A DNA stretch of 64,000 bases from Hominenteromicrobium sp900549945 (GCA_902472305.1 CABRNK010000009.1:21791-85790); one strand, 5' to 3'. Numbered from the stretch's first letter, positions 43,191-52,760 are shown. The notes: generated by a model not told the origin, from the sequence alone. Numbers and translations: made by a program.

Positions 43191-43613
43191 TCAAAAGCCG
43201 AGAAAGCGCTGGAACCCCTGCAGCTCCTCGCGCAGCTTGTCGCGGCAGCGGCGGTATGTATCGAGATCGCCGCCGAACGGATCTTCGATGTAGTGCGGCA
43301 CATAGATGCGCTCCGCCGGTACGCCGGCCTGCGCCAAAATGTACGCGTGCGTTTTGGACATCGTAAAGTAAACGTCCCAGATGTCGATCTCATCCGGCGT
43401 AAAACGGCGCGTGATGTGCCCGCTGATGTCGACGCCGATCTCGCGGCAGACCGCCACCGCGTTTTCCGCGGGGTGCTCGCCCTCCGCGGCGGAAAGCCCG
43501 GCGCTCTGGCACATGATGTTCTCAAAGCCCCGCGCCTCCATGTCGTGGCGGAAAAGCCCCTCCGCCATCGGGCTTCTGCACGTGTTGCCCGTGCAAACAA
43601 ACAGTATTTTCAT
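43191..43613 (-). CDS. LMW phosphatase family, probable protein-arginine phosphatase (YwlE-like)
   Basis: The 140-residue protein has the P-loop CTGNTCRSPMAE (Cys7, Arg13) and the acid loop DPFGG. In Bacillus YwlE, Thr11 of the CTGNTCRS loop gives specificity for phospho-arginine, while tyrosine phosphatases have Ile there (CLGNICRS). Here Thr11 is present at the same number, so an arginine phosphatase acting opposite McsB is the better inference. A tyrosine phosphatase cannot be excluded. ATG 43613 is fixed by the P-loop position; a promoter lies at 43764-43792. It is the first gene of the leftward group. Confidence 0.85.
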   Translation of the reverse strand: MKILFVCTGNTCRSPMAEGLFRHDMEARGFENIMCQSAGLSAAEGEHPAENAVAVCREIGVDISGHITRRFTPDEIDIWDVYFTMSKTHAYILAQAGVPAERIYVPHYIEDPFGGDLDTYRRCRDKLREELQGFQRFLGF

Positions 43614-43763
43614 TTTCCTTTTTGACCTCTTGCTGTGGTAATTTTCCGGCAGCGGACCGCCTTTCGGCCCGGGAACCGGCCGCGGCGCGGGCTCCCTTCC
43701 CGCCTGCCGCTGCAAAGCCGCGCGGGCGATAAAAAGCAAATCGCGCCGGCGCGGTATATAAAC

Positions 43764-43792
43764 AATATACCACAGCCGGCGCATAATTTCCA
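43764..43792 (-). promoter_or_regulatory. Predicted promoter of the phosphatase-rimI-galT-esterase group
   Basis: On the minus strand TGGAAA (plus 43787-43792) lies 17 bases from TATATT (plus 43764-43769), with TG upstream of the -10. It gives a leader of about 145 bases before the phosphatase start. Confidence 0.55.
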
Positions 43793-43851
43793 CCGTATTT
43801 TGTAGCAATATTCAAAAAAATCCGTGAACAATCTGAAAACGGCCCGCGCCT

Positions 43852-44664
43852 TCAGCGCCTGCGGTAGACGAGAAAGCGAAACTTGATTTCCGTTTCCAGC
43901 GTATTAAGCCGCCGAAGCCGCTCACCGCCCGCGACGTCCGTTTTCCAGTAGTACGGCGTCATCGAAAACAGCGCCTCGATGTTCTCCGCGCCCTCCACGG
44001 TGATCTCCCGCCGCACGCTCTCGCCGCCGAGGAATTCGAAGCCCTCGTAATCGGTGCCGTGCTCCTCGTTTTCATACGGCGCATCGTACAGCACCTCCTT
44101 CATGCCGTAGAGGTGCCGCGCGCCGGGCACGGCGAGGATCATCGTGCCGCCGGGCTTTAAGACGCGGTGAAACTCCGCGGGCACGATCGGCGCGAAAACA
44201 TCGGTCAGCACGTCGACACTTTCCGCCGCGCAGGGGATGTGAAAGAGGCTCGCGACCGCAAAATCGATGCCCTTGTGCCGCCCGGCCGCCGCTTTCACAG
44301 CAAATTTCGAGATGTCGATGCCCGCCGTGCGGCCGTTCTTTTCGAGCGCGGCCTCAGCGAGCGCCGCCGTATAGAAGCCCTCGCCGCAGCCGGCGTCCAG
44401 CACTGTGCCGCCCTGCGGCAGATGCTCCGATACGAGGCGGCGCAGCGTATCGCGGAATGCGTCGTAGTGGCCGAGCGCCAGAAACCGCCGCCGCGCATCA
44501 ACCATCTGCTTTGTATCGCCGGGCACCTTCGCGTGCATCTGCTTGACCGGCAGAAGGTGCACGTACCCCTGCCGCGCGACGTCGAAGCTGTGGCCCTTTG
44601 GGCAGACGAGCGCGCTTTCCCGCCTTTCGAGCGCGCCGCCGCAGGCGGGACAACAGAAAATCAT
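43852..44664 (-). CDS. rlmA: 23S rRNA (guanine-N1)-methyltransferase, RlmA type
   Basis: The 270-residue protein has an N-terminal zinc finger (CPACGG, then CPKGHSFD) that leads into GYVHLLPV, both typical of RlmA(I/II). An S-adenosylmethionine-binding domain has VLDAGCGEGFYTAAL and GIDISKFAVKAAA. It methylates N1 of a guanine in helix 35 of 23S rRNA. It starts four bases after the polA stop, so both are on one leftward transcript. Confidence 0.9.
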   Translation of the reverse strand: MIFCCPACGGALERRESALVCPKGHSFDVARQGYVHLLPVKQMHAKVPGDTKQMVDARRRFLALGHYDAFRDTLRRLVSEHLPQGGTVLDAGCGEGFYTAALAEAALEKNGRTAGIDISKFAVKAAAGRHKGIDFAVASLFHIPCAAESVDVLTDVFAPIVPAEFHRVLKPGGTMILAVPGARHLYGMKEVLYDAPYENEEHGTDYEGFEFLGGESVRREITVEGAENIEALFSMTPYYWKTDVAGGERLRRLNTLETEIKFRFLVYRRR

Positions 44665-44668
44665 GCGC

Positions 44669-47257
44669 TCACCCCTTTGCCGCGTACCAGCTCTGGCCGC
44701 TCTGTGCGTCGGCGATCATCGGCACGCTCAGGGAAACGGCATTTTCCATCTCCTCGGCGAGAATCGCCTGAACCCGCTCGGTTTCCGCGTCCGGGCACTC
44801 GACGATCAGCTCGTCGTGCACCTGCAGGATAAGGCGCGCCCGGAGCTTTTCCGAAAGCAGGCGGTCGCGCACGCGGATCATCGCGATCTTGATGATGTCC
44901 GCCGCTGCGCCCTGAATCGGCATGTTGCGCGCCACGCGCTCGCCGAACGCGCGCATGTTGAAGTTCGAGCTTGCAAGCTCGGGCAGGTAGCGCCGCCGGC
45001 CGAACAGCGTCTCCACATAGCCTTTTTTCTTCGCTTCCTCCACGACGCGCTCCATGTATTGTGCAACGCCCCTGTAGTTTTTCAGGTAGTCGTGGATGTA
45101 GTCCTCGGCCTCGCGCCGGGTGACGCCGATATCCTTCGCAAGCGAGAACGCGCCGATGCCGTACACGATGCCGAAATTGACGGCCTTCGCGCGGCTGCGC
45201 ATCTGCGGCGTGACGAGTTCCTCGGGCATATCGAACACGCGGGCGGCGGTCGAGGTGTGGATGTCGCGCCCGGATTTGAAGTCGTCGATCATCTGCGCGT
45301 CGTTCGCAACGTGGGCGAGCACGCGCAGCTCGATCTGCGAGTAGTCCGCATCGACGAGCTTATACCCTGCCGGCGCAATGAAAAACCGGCGGAATTCGCG
45401 GCCGATCGCCGTGCGCACCGGGATGTTCTGCAAATTCGGCTCGGTCGAGGAGATGCGGCCCGTCCGCGTCTCGGTCTGGTTGAAGCTAGAGTGGATGCGC
45501 CCGTCGGCCGCGATCACCTTCAAAAGACCCTCGCAGTACGTGGATTTGAGCTTCGACAGCGTGCGGAAGCGCAGGATCTTATCGACGGCGGGGTGCACGT
45601 CGCGCAGGCCCTCGAGCACGTCGGCGTTCGTCGAATAGCCGGTCTTTGTCTTTTTGCCGTGCGGCAGGCCGAGCTTCACGAACAGTGCCTCGCCGAGCTG
45701 CGCGGGCGAATTGACGTTGAACTCGCAGCCGACGTCCTCGAAGATCTCCTGCCGCAGCCGCTCGGCCTCGGCGGCAAGCTGCTCGCCGTACGCGCCGATC
45801 GCCGCGCGGTCGACGAGGAAGCCGCTCTCCTCCATCTCGCCGAGCACGAGCGCGAGCGGCAGCTCGATCGTTTCGAGCAGCTCGTGCTGGCCGTTCTCGT
45901 CGATGGCGCGCTGCAAAGCCGCGCAGACTCCGGGAAGCACCGCCGCAGCGCCCGCCGTTTCATCCTCGTATTCCGCCGCCGGTACGCCGTATTCCGCGGC
46001 GAGCCGCTGCACGGTGTAGTCGGAGCCGGAGGGGTTTAAGAGGTACGCCGCGAGCTCCGTATCCATCGCAGTGCTCGCGAGGCGCTTGCCGAGCCGCAGC
46101 GCCTCGCGGTGCAGCCGCTTGACGCCGGCCGTGTATTTCTTGATCGCCTTGCTCGACAGGAAAGCGCGCAGGAACGCGTCGTCCGCCGGGACCGCGGCGA
46201 TCTCCACCGCGCCGCCGAACTTGCCGCAGATGTAGAGCTTTTCGATCGCATCGCCGTCCCATTTCGGCAGGAAATACGCCTCGCCCCGGTCCTCGCATTG
46301 GGCGAGCACCGCCGCGCCGTCCTTATATTCGTGCACGGGAAGCGCCTCCGCCCCGGCGCCCGCCTCCGTTTTTACGGCCGCCGCGCCGGGCGTGATGTGC
46401 AGCCGTTCCATCAGCTTGAACAGCTCGAGCCGCGTCATCAGTGCGGCGGCCGCGGCCGGGTCGCCCGCCGCCGGCACATAGTCCGCGAGCGCCGTGTCGA
46501 TCGGCGCGTTCTGCCGGATGGTTCCGAGGTCGTAGCTCAAAAACGCGTTGTCCTTGGAGGCCTCGAGCTTCGCGCGCATGCCGGGCTTGATGTCGAGCGT
46601 GTCGAGATTGTCGTAGATGTATTGCAGGGAGCCGAATTTCCGGATCAGCTCGCCGGCGCCCTTTTCGCCGATGCCCGCGACGCCGGGGATATTGTCCGAG
46701 GTGTCGCCCTGAATCGCCTTGATGTCGATGAGCTGCCGCGGCGAAACGCCGTAATCCTCCTGAATCTTCGCCTCATCATAGACCGTCACGGCGGACTGGC
46801 CGAATTTCGTCGTCGCAAGCCGCACGGTCGTCTGACCGGACACGAGCTGCAGGCTGTCGCGGTCGCCGGTCGCGATCATGCAGGTGTCGCCGTTTTCCTC
46901 GCACGCCTTCGCAAACGTGCCGAGAATGTCGTCGGCCTCCCAGCCCTCGCAGGTCACGATGCGGTAGCCGAGGTCCTGCAGCAGCTCCTTCAAAAGCGGC
47001 ATCTGCGCTGCAAGCTCCGGCGGCATACCCTTGCGCTGCGCCTTGTAGCCCGCAAACGCCTTGTGGCGGAACGTCGGCGCGCGCATGTCGAACGCGATGG
47101 CGACCGCGTCCGGCTGCGTCTCCTCCTTGAGCTTTTCGAGGATATTTAAAAAGCCGACGATGCCGTTTGTAAATTCACCGCTCTTCGTCGTGAGCAGCTT
47201 GATGCCGTAAAACGCGCGGTTGACGATGCTGTTGCCGTCGAGTACCAAGAGTTTCAC
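44669..47257 (-). CDS. polA: DNA polymerase I
   Basis: The 862-residue polymerase has an N-terminal 5'-3' exonuclease (LLVLDGNSIVNRAFYG; GDRDSLQLV; GIGEKGAGELI) and a middle 3'-5' exonuclease-like domain in which I cannot see the catalytic Asp/Glu set. The C-terminal polymerase has motif A DYSQIELRVLAHVA, motif B RSRAKAVNFGIVYG and motif C QVHDELIVE. It fills Okazaki and repair gaps. Loss of proofreading residues is common in Firmicutes PolA. It lies between dusB and rlmA. Confidence 0.97.
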   Translation of the reverse strand: MKLLVLDGNSIVNRAFYGIKLLTTKSGEFTNGIVGFLNILEKLKEETQPDAVAIAFDMRAPTFRHKAFAGYKAQRKGMPPELAAQMPLLKELLQDLGYRIVTCEGWEADDILGTFAKACEENGDTCMIATGDRDSLQLVSGQTTVRLATTKFGQSAVTVYDEAKIQEDYGVSPRQLIDIKAIQGDTSDNIPGVAGIGEKGAGELIRKFGSLQYIYDNLDTLDIKPGMRAKLEASKDNAFLSYDLGTIRQNAPIDTALADYVPAAGDPAAAAALMTRLELFKLMERLHITPGAAAVKTEAGAGAEALPVHEYKDGAAVLAQCEDRGEAYFLPKWDGDAIEKLYICGKFGGAVEIAAVPADDAFLRAFLSSKAIKKYTAGVKRLHREALRLGKRLASTAMDTELAAYLLNPSGSDYTVQRLAAEYGVPAAEYEDETAGAAAVLPGVCAALQRAIDENGQHELLETIELPLALVLGEMEESGFLVDRAAIGAYGEQLAAEAERLRQEIFEDVGCEFNVNSPAQLGEALFVKLGLPHGKKTKTGYSTNADVLEGLRDVHPAVDKILRFRTLSKLKSTYCEGLLKVIAADGRIHSSFNQTETRTGRISSTEPNLQNIPVRTAIGREFRRFFIAPAGYKLVDADYSQIELRVLAHVANDAQMIDDFKSGRDIHTSTAARVFDMPEELVTPQMRSRAKAVNFGIVYGIGAFSLAKDIGVTRREAEDYIHDYLKNYRGVAQYMERVVEEAKKKGYVETLFGRRRYLPELASSNFNMRAFGERVARNMPIQGAAADIIKIAMIRVRDRLLSEKLRARLILQVHDELIVECPDAETERVQAILAEEMENAVSLSVPMIADAQSGQSWYAAKG

Positions 47258-47314
47258 CGGTTTCGTCTCCCTTCTGCCTGTTGTTTGATTTAGTATGGCC
47301 CGAAACGGGCGCGC

Positions 47315-48301
47315 TTATGGCGCCGGGGGCTCGTCTCTGTTTTCAAGGTAGGCCCGCTCGAGCAGGCGGTCGAGGTCGGCGGGCACCGTCAGCTCGCCCG
47401 CCATGCGGCGCAGCTCCGCCGCGCCGCGCAGGCCGTGCATGTACCACGCCACGTGCTTCCTCGCCTCGCGCATGCCGCGCCCCTCGCCCTTTGCGGCGCA
47501 GAGCGCTTCGATGTGCCGCTTGACGACGACGATGCGCTCCGCAAGCGTCGGCGGCGGCATGATGCGCAGGCCCGCACTGAAATAGCCGTTGATCTCGCGG
47601 AAGATCCACGGGTTGCCGAGCGCGCCGCGCCCGACCATCACCATGTCGCAGCCGGTGTCCGCCATCATTTTGACCGCGTCCTGCACGCAGCGCACGTCGC
47701 CGTTGCCGATGACCGGCACCGAAACGCTTCGCTTCACCTCGCCGATAATCTCCCAGTCGGCGGGCGGCTCGTACATCTGCGCGCGCGTGCGGCCGTGGAC
47801 GCAGATCGCGTCCGCGCCGGCCTCCTCGCAGTATTTCGCGACCTCCACGGCGTTGACGCTGTTTTCGTCCCAGCCCTTGCGGATCTTGACCGTGACCGGC
47901 AGGTCGACCGCCGCCTTCACGGCGCGCACAATGTCGCCGCACAGCGGCGGCTTCTTCATCAGTGCGCTGCCGCAGTTGTTGCCGGCAATCTTCGGCACCG
48001 GGCAGCCCATGTTGATGTCGATCGCATCGGGGCCGGCCTGCGCCGCGCGCTTTGCCGCCGCCGCGAAGATCAGCGGGTCGTCGCCGAAGAGCTGGATAGC
48101 GACGGGGTGCTCCTTTTCGCCGAGCGTGATGAGCTCCTCGGTCTTTTTGTAGTTGTATTGCAGCGCGCGCGTCGAGACCATCTCCGTCACGCAGTAGGCC
48201 GCGCCGAACGCGCAGCAGATCTCGCGGAACGAGCGGTCGGTCGCGCCCGCCATCGGGGCAAGCGCCGCCGCGCCGTTCAGCGTAAGATTTCCGATTTTCA
48301 T
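47315..48301 (-). CDS. dusB: tRNA-dihydrouridine synthase
   Basis: The 328-residue flavoenzyme reduces uridines in the tRNA D-loop. It has LAPMAGATDRSFR, the catalytic-cysteine segment INMGCPVPKIAGNNCGSALMK, VTVKIRKGWD, CVHGRTRAQMY and the FMN-binding GNGDV and GRGALGNPW. Start ATG 48301 precedes the conserved MKIGNLTL; the ribosome site (GGTGGTAAAG) is weak, and ATG 48325 is an alternative. Confidence 0.95.
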   Translation of the reverse strand: MKIGNLTLNGAAALAPMAGATDRSFREICCAFGAAYCVTEMVSTRALQYNYKKTEELITLGEKEHPVAIQLFGDDPLIFAAAAKRAAQAGPDAIDINMGCPVPKIAGNNCGSALMKKPPLCGDIVRAVKAAVDLPVTVKIRKGWDENSVNAVEVAKYCEEAGADAICVHGRTRAQMYEPPADWEIIGEVKRSVSVPVIGNGDVRCVQDAVKMMADTGCDMVMVGRGALGNPWIFREINGYFSAGLRIMPPPTLAERIVVVKRHIEALCAAKGEGRGMREARKHVAWYMHGLRGAAELRRMAGELTVPADLDRLLERAYLENRDEPPAP

Positions 48302-48386
48302 AGCTTTACCACCATCATATAGCATTTGCGCCCTTTGGGGACGGATACGGCTCCGCCCGCTGCCGCCGGCCAAGCGGGCGCGCGGC

Positions 48387-48971
48387 TTATTTTCCGTACT
48401 CGTCGAGCGACTGCTCGAAAGCCGGCAGGAATTCCTGCACGAACAGGTCGGCCTCCGGCAGGTGCATATCCCCGACTGCCCGGCGCAGCGTCTCCTCGGC
48501 CGCGAGGAACTCCCGGTTGCCGGTCTTGCGCTCCTCAATGCACTTGATCACCGCGCTGATCTTATCCGCCGCCTTGACAAGCGGCAGCAGCGCCGCGTCG
48601 CCGGGCGCGCCGCCGGAAAGAAGCGGCGCGTAATCGCCGCGCAGGTCCTCGGGCAGCATCGAGAGCAGGCGGCCTGCCGCGAGCGACTCCACCTCGCCGT
48701 ACGCGCGGCGGATCTCCGCGCTGTGGTACTTGACCGGCGTGGGCAGATCGCCGGTGATGATCTCCGTTGCATCGTGGAAAAGCCCGAGCACCGCGGCGCG
48801 CTCGGCATCACACGGCAGGCCGAAGCGCCGCGTGCGCAGCAGCGCCAGCGCGTGGGCGATGACCGCCACGTCGAGCGAATGCTCCGCGATATTCTCGCTC
48901 TGGGTGCTGCGCATCAGCCCCCACCGGTTGATGTATTTCATGCGCGAAAGCATGGCAAAAAACTGTTCCAT
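48387..48971 (-). CDS. yfbR: HD-domain 5'-deoxynucleotidase YfbR
   Basis: The 194-residue HD phosphohydrolase closely follows YfbR: FFAMLSRMKYINRWGLMRSTQSENIAEHSLDVAVIAHAL, then HDATEIITGDLPTPVKY and the C-terminal SLDEYGK. Metal ligands are the histidines and HD pair in those segments. It removes phosphate from deoxynucleoside 5'-monophosphates in the cytoplasm. The start at 48971 matches the family start. It probably begins the leftward yfbR-dusB-polA-rlmA transcript. Confidence 0.93.
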   Translation of the reverse strand: MEQFFAMLSRMKYINRWGLMRSTQSENIAEHSLDVAVIAHALALLRTRRFGLPCDAERAAVLGLFHDATEIITGDLPTPVKYHSAEIRRAYGEVESLAAGRLLSMLPEDLRGDYAPLLSGGAPGDAALLPLVKAADKISAVIKCIEERKTGNREFLAAEETLRRAVGDMHLPEADLFVQEFLPAFEQSLDEYGK

Positions 48972-49083
48972 CCGCCTGCCCGTCCTTTCCTCGTTCCCTT
49001 TTATTGTAGCCGACGCGCCCGAACTTTTCAATAAAAATTCCTTAAAAAACAAAAATTGGCTTTAATCCCTACAGCGATTGTGC

Positions 49084-49089
49084 TATAAT
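49084..49089 (+). promoter_or_regulatory. Extended -10 promoter of the YfhO-like gene
   Basis: TGCTATAAT (core 49084-49089) is an extended -10 about 35 bases before the start. No convincing -35 sits at the right distance, as is normal for extended -10 promoters. Confidence 0.5.
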
Positions 49090-49124
49090 TTTATAGAATA
49101 CTCAGAAAACAGGAGGACAAGCTC

Positions 49125-51674
49125 TTGGATACCTCTAAAGCTCACGCCGGCGAGCGGCTTCGCAGCCGGGTGCGCGGCAATTACTTTCTCTACGCCTTCT
49201 TGTTCGGCTTAGCGCTCGCCTTCGTGATTTTTCTGCCTTTCATGCTGGTGGACGGCGGGCGCTTCCTCTTTTACGGCGACTTCAACGTGCAGCAGGTGCC
49301 GTTTTACCGGCTGGCGCACGACGCGGTGCGCTCGGGCAATATCGGCTGGAGCCACCTGACCGACCTCGGCGCGAACTTCATCGGCTCGTATTCGTTTTAC
49401 CTGCTCGGCAGCCCATTTTTCTGGCTCACGATCCCGTTCCCCGGCGAGTGGCTGCAATTTCTCATGGGCCCGCTCTTCATGCTGAAATTCGCCTCGGCGG
49501 CGCTGACGGGCTACGTATACCTTCACCGCTACGCGCGCAGCCCGAGCACGGCGCTGCTCGCTTCGCTGCTGTACGCGTTTTCGGGCTTTTCGGTCTACAA
49601 CATCTTTTTCAACCACTTCCACGAGGCGATCATCTTCTTCCCGCTGCTGCTCGCCGCGCTGGACGAATACATGTATGCGCACCGCCGCGGCATCTTTGCG
49701 CTCGCGGTCGCCGCATGCTGCATTGTAAACTATTATTTCTTCGTCGGCATGGTGTGCTTCACGGTTATCTATTTCTTTGTCCGCCTGCTCTCCGGAAGCT
49801 GGAAAATCAGCCCGCAGAATTTCCTGCTGCTCGCGCTCGAGGCCGTGCTCGGCCTCGGCATCTCCTGCATCCTGCTCGTGCCGAGCGTTTTGTGCATCAT
49901 GCAGAACTACCGCGTTTCAAACCCGATCAGCGGGTGGAACGCGCTGCTCTACGACAAAAACCAGCGGTATGTGCACATCCTGCAATCGCTCTTTTTCCCG
50001 CCGGATCTGCCCGCGCGCCCGAACTTCACGCCGGATTCCGGCTCGAAATGGGCCTCGCTCGGCGCGTGGCTGCCGATGTTCAGCATGACGGGCGTGATCG
50101 GCTGGCTGCAGATGCGCCGCCGCCACTGGCTGAAAAAAATGCTCTGGATCCTGTTCGTCATGGCGCTTGTCCCGGGTCTCAACGCGGCTTTCCAGCTTCT
50201 GAACGCCTCGTACTACGCCCGCTGGTTCTACATGCTGACGCTGATGATGGCAGCCGCCACGATGATGGCGCTCGAGAACCCATGCGTCGACTGGAAGCGC
50301 TCGATCAAGTGGACAACGGTGATCACGGCCGTGACGGCCCTTGTGATTGGCCTGATGCCGACGCTCATCAAGGAGGACGGCGAGATCGTCTCCGTCACCT
50401 ACGGCCTCGAGAAATACCCGACGCGCTTCTGGTGCTACGTGGCGATCGCGCTGATCTGCCTGACGCTCACGGCGTTTCTGCTCACCTTCTACGTGCGCGG
50501 CTCGAAAAAATTCTTCCGCGCCTCCTTCGTCTGCCTGAGCGCCGTAATCACGCTGTATTCGATCTACTTCATCGCGCTCGGCAAAACGCAGTCCGACTAC
50601 ACCTACAACCACATCATCCCCTACGCGCTCAACGGCGGCGAGGACGTCTCGATCGAGGATCTGCGCGACGACCGCGTGCGCGTGGATTTCTACGAAAGCC
50701 TCGACAACTCCGCGATGTTCTGGCAGGTGCAGTCGATTCAGGCGTTCCACAGCATCGTGCCCGGTTCGCTGATGGAGTTTTACGATTCGATCGGCGTGCA
50801 GCGCGACGTGGCCTCGCGCCCCGATACGGCGCACTACGGCCTTAGGGCGCTGACAAGCGTGAAGTACCTCTTCGACTGCGACCACGACGACAAGTATTTC
50901 GCCGGCGAGGATTACGCCTCGCCCTCGATGACCGGCTGGATGTACTACGGCAACGCGAACGGCTTCGACATCTGGGAAAACGAGAACTACATCCCGATGG
51001 GCTTCGCCTACGACAGCTACGTGACTGAGGAAACGTATGAGGCGGCGGCTGAAAACCAACGCGAGCTTTTGATGCTCAAGGGCCTTGTGCTGACCCGGCG
51101 GCAGGCCGAAAAATGGAGCGACATGCTCACGGAGCTGACAGCCGACCAGATCCTTTACACGACGGCCGCCTATGAGGCGGACTGTGCAAACCGCGCCGCG
51201 ATGGCCTGCGACACTTTCCAGTACACGAACACCGGCTTCACGGCGACGATCTCGACCGAAAAGGACGTGCCTGTCTTTTTCAGCATCCCGTATGAATCGG
51301 GCTGGACCGCCTATGTCAACGGCGAAAAGGCCGACATCGAAAGGGTAAACGTCGGCTTCATGGCAATTCGCGTCAACGCCGGCACAAATGTGGAAATCGA
51401 GTTTGTCTACGAGACGCCCGGCCTGCTGCTCGGCGGCCTGATCACGTTGCTGTGCATTGCCCTGCTTGTGCTCTATCTGCTGTGCATGCGCGCGGTCGAA
51501 AAGTACCGCCGCCGGATGGTCATCCTCGCGCACAACATGGTCGTGCGCCCGCTTTCGCACTACGCAAAGAAACACAACACCAGCTTTACAAACCATACGC
51601 TGATCCGCCTGAAGCCGCGCCTGAAAGCGGACCGGGCACTGGAAAAAAAGGAGGGCTTTACAAATGACGACTGA
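49125..51674 (+). CDS. YfhO family membrane glycosyltransferase-like protein
   Basis: The 849-residue protein has a dozen or more predicted helices in the first ~480 residues (GDFNVQQVPFYRLAHDAVRSG is a YfhO mark), then a long extracellular domain and a final helix. In Bacillus and Listeria, YfhO-type proteins use an undecaprenyl-phosphate sugar made by a CsbB-type GT2 enzyme to glycosylate lipoteichoic acid. The next gene here is such a GT2 and overlaps by 11 bases. The start is TTG 49125, eight bases after AGGAGG. The exact acceptor is unknown. Confidence 0.88.
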   Translation: MDTSKAHAGERLRSRVRGNYFLYAFLFGLALAFVIFLPFMLVDGGRFLFYGDFNVQQVPFYRLAHDAVRSGNIGWSHLTDLGANFIGSYSFYLLGSPFFWLTIPFPGEWLQFLMGPLFMLKFASAALTGYVYLHRYARSPSTALLASLLYAFSGFSVYNIFFNHFHEAIIFFPLLLAALDEYMYAHRRGIFALAVAACCIVNYYFFVGMVCFTVIYFFVRLLSGSWKISPQNFLLLALEAVLGLGISCILLVPSVLCIMQNYRVSNPISGWNALLYDKNQRYVHILQSLFFPPDLPARPNFTPDSGSKWASLGAWLPMFSMTGVIGWLQMRRRHWLKKMLWILFVMALVPGLNAAFQLLNASYYARWFYMLTLMMAAATMMALENPCVDWKRSIKWTTVITAVTALVIGLMPTLIKEDGEIVSVTYGLEKYPTRFWCYVAIALICLTLTAFLLTFYVRGSKKFFRASFVCLSAVITLYSIYFIALGKTQSDYTYNHIIPYALNGGEDVSIEDLRDDRVRVDFYESLDNSAMFWQVQSIQAFHSIVPGSLMEFYDSIGVQRDVASRPDTAHYGLRALTSVKYLFDCDHDDKYFAGEDYASPSMTGWMYYGNANGFDIWENENYIPMGFAYDSYVTEETYEAAAENQRELLMLKGLVLTRRQAEKWSDMLTELTADQILYTTAAYEADCANRAAMACDTFQYTNTGFTATISTEKDVPVFFSIPYESGWTAYVNGEKADIERVNVGFMAIRVNAGTNVEIEFVYETPGLLLGGLITLLCIALLVLYLLCMRAVEKYRRRMVILAHNMVVRPLSHYAKKHNTSFTNHTLIRLKPRLKADRALEKKEGFTNDD

Positions 51675-52656
51675 GCGCACCGCACCGGTACTTTATCTGG
51701 TGATTCCCTGCTATAACGAGGAGGCCGTCCTCCCCGAAACCACCAAACGGCTGACCGAAAAGCTGCACACGATGATCCGTACCGGGCTGATCGACCGCGA
51801 AAGCCGCATCCTCTACGTGGACGACGGCAGCCGCGATCAGACATGGTCCCTCATCTCCGAATACAGCGCCGCGATCCCCTATGTGGACGGCGTGAAGCTC
51901 GCGCACAACCGCGGCCACCAGAACGCGCTGCTTGCCGGGCTGATGACCGCCGCGCCGCTGTGCGACTGCGCGATCAGCATGGACGCCGATTTGCAGGACG
52001 ATACCGACGCCGTCGACCGCTTCGTGGAAAAATACATGGAGGGCTGCGACGTCGTCTACGGCGTGCGCAACAAGCGCGACAAGGACACGTTTTTCAAGCG
52101 CTCGACCGCCGAGGGCTACTACAAATTCCTGCGGCTGCTCGGCGTGGACATCGTGTTCAACCACGCAGACTACCGCCTAATGAGCCGCCGCGCGCTCGAG
52201 GGCCTCGCGGAATATAAGGAGGTCAACCTCTTTCTGCGCGGCATCGTGCCGCTGATCGGCTTTAAAAGCGACTACGTCTATTACGACCGCGGCGAGCGCT
52301 TTGCGGGCGAATCAAAATACCCGCTGAAAAAGATGATCGCGCTCGCGCTCGACGGCATCACCTCGTTCAGCGTCAAGCCCCTGAAGCTGATCTCGAACCT
52401 CGGCATCCTGATTTCTGTTCTGAGCGTTTTCGGCCTTCTGTACGCGCTGATCTCGCACCTGCTCGGCGTGACGGTCGCAGGCTGGACGGCGATCGTCGCC
52501 TCGATCTGGCTGCTCGGCGGCCTGCAGATGCTGTGCCTCGGCGTGGTCGGCACCTACATCGGCAAGATTTACAGCGAGGTCAAGCAGCGGCCGCGCTACT
52601 TGATCGAGACGCACCTGAAAGAGAAAGCGCCCGCAGAACCGGAAAAAAGCGAATAA
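51664..52656 (+). CDS. GT2 undecaprenyl-phosphate glycosyltransferase (CsbB/GtrB-like)
   Basis: The 330-residue protein has a GT-A domain (VIPCYNEE, YVDDGSRDQTW, the metal motif SMDADLQDD, FNHADYRLMSRRAL) and the juxtamembrane RGERFAGESKYPLKKM segment. Two C-terminal helices follow. This is the GtrB/CsbB/DPM1-like architecture that loads a sugar onto undecaprenyl phosphate at the inner membrane face. It overlaps the YfhO-like gene by 11 bases and is followed by a strong terminator. The two are best seen as one cell-envelope glycosylation system. Confidence 0.92.
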   Translation: MTTERTAPVLYLVIPCYNEEAVLPETTKRLTEKLHTMIRTGLIDRESRILYVDDGSRDQTWSLISEYSAAIPYVDGVKLAHNRGHQNALLAGLMTAAPLCDCAISMDADLQDDTDAVDRFVEKYMEGCDVVYGVRNKRDKDTFFKRSTAEGYYKFLRLLGVDIVFNHADYRLMSRRALEGLAEYKEVNLFLRGIVPLIGFKSDYVYYDRGERFAGESKYPLKKMIALALDGITSFSVKPLKLISNLGILISVLSVFGLLYALISHLLGVTVAGWTAIVASIWLLGGLQMLCLGVVGTYIGKIYSEVKQRPRYLIETHLKEKAPAEPEKSE

Positions 52657-52667
52657 ACACGACTTTC

Positions 52668-52698
52668 AGGGCGGCCTACAGCAGGCCGCCCTTTTTTT
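52668..52698 (+). terminator. Terminator after the GT2 gene
   Basis: A perfect 10-bp stem AGGGCGGCCT / AGGCCGCCCT with an ACAGC loop and a run of seven T. Confidence 0.92.
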
Positions 52699-52731
52699 CG
52701 CAAATTTTTTTCGATTTTTTTTGCAAAACCC

Positions 52732-52760
52732 TTGACTTTTCCCCAAAAAGAGCCTATAAT
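52732..52760 (+). promoter_or_regulatory. Promoter of tRNA-Arg
   Basis: TTGACT (52732-52737), 17 bases, and a perfect TATAAT (52755-52760), 23 bases before the tRNA 5' end. Confidence 0.85.

Noticed and set aside
46109..47149. 346-codon open frame antisense to polA
   Set aside because: Shadow frame with Arg/Val-rich composition and no independent signals.
44669..47257. Proofreading-deficient PolA as a novelty
   Set aside because: Loss of the 3'-5' exonuclease residues is common among Firmicutes DNA polymerase I enzymes.
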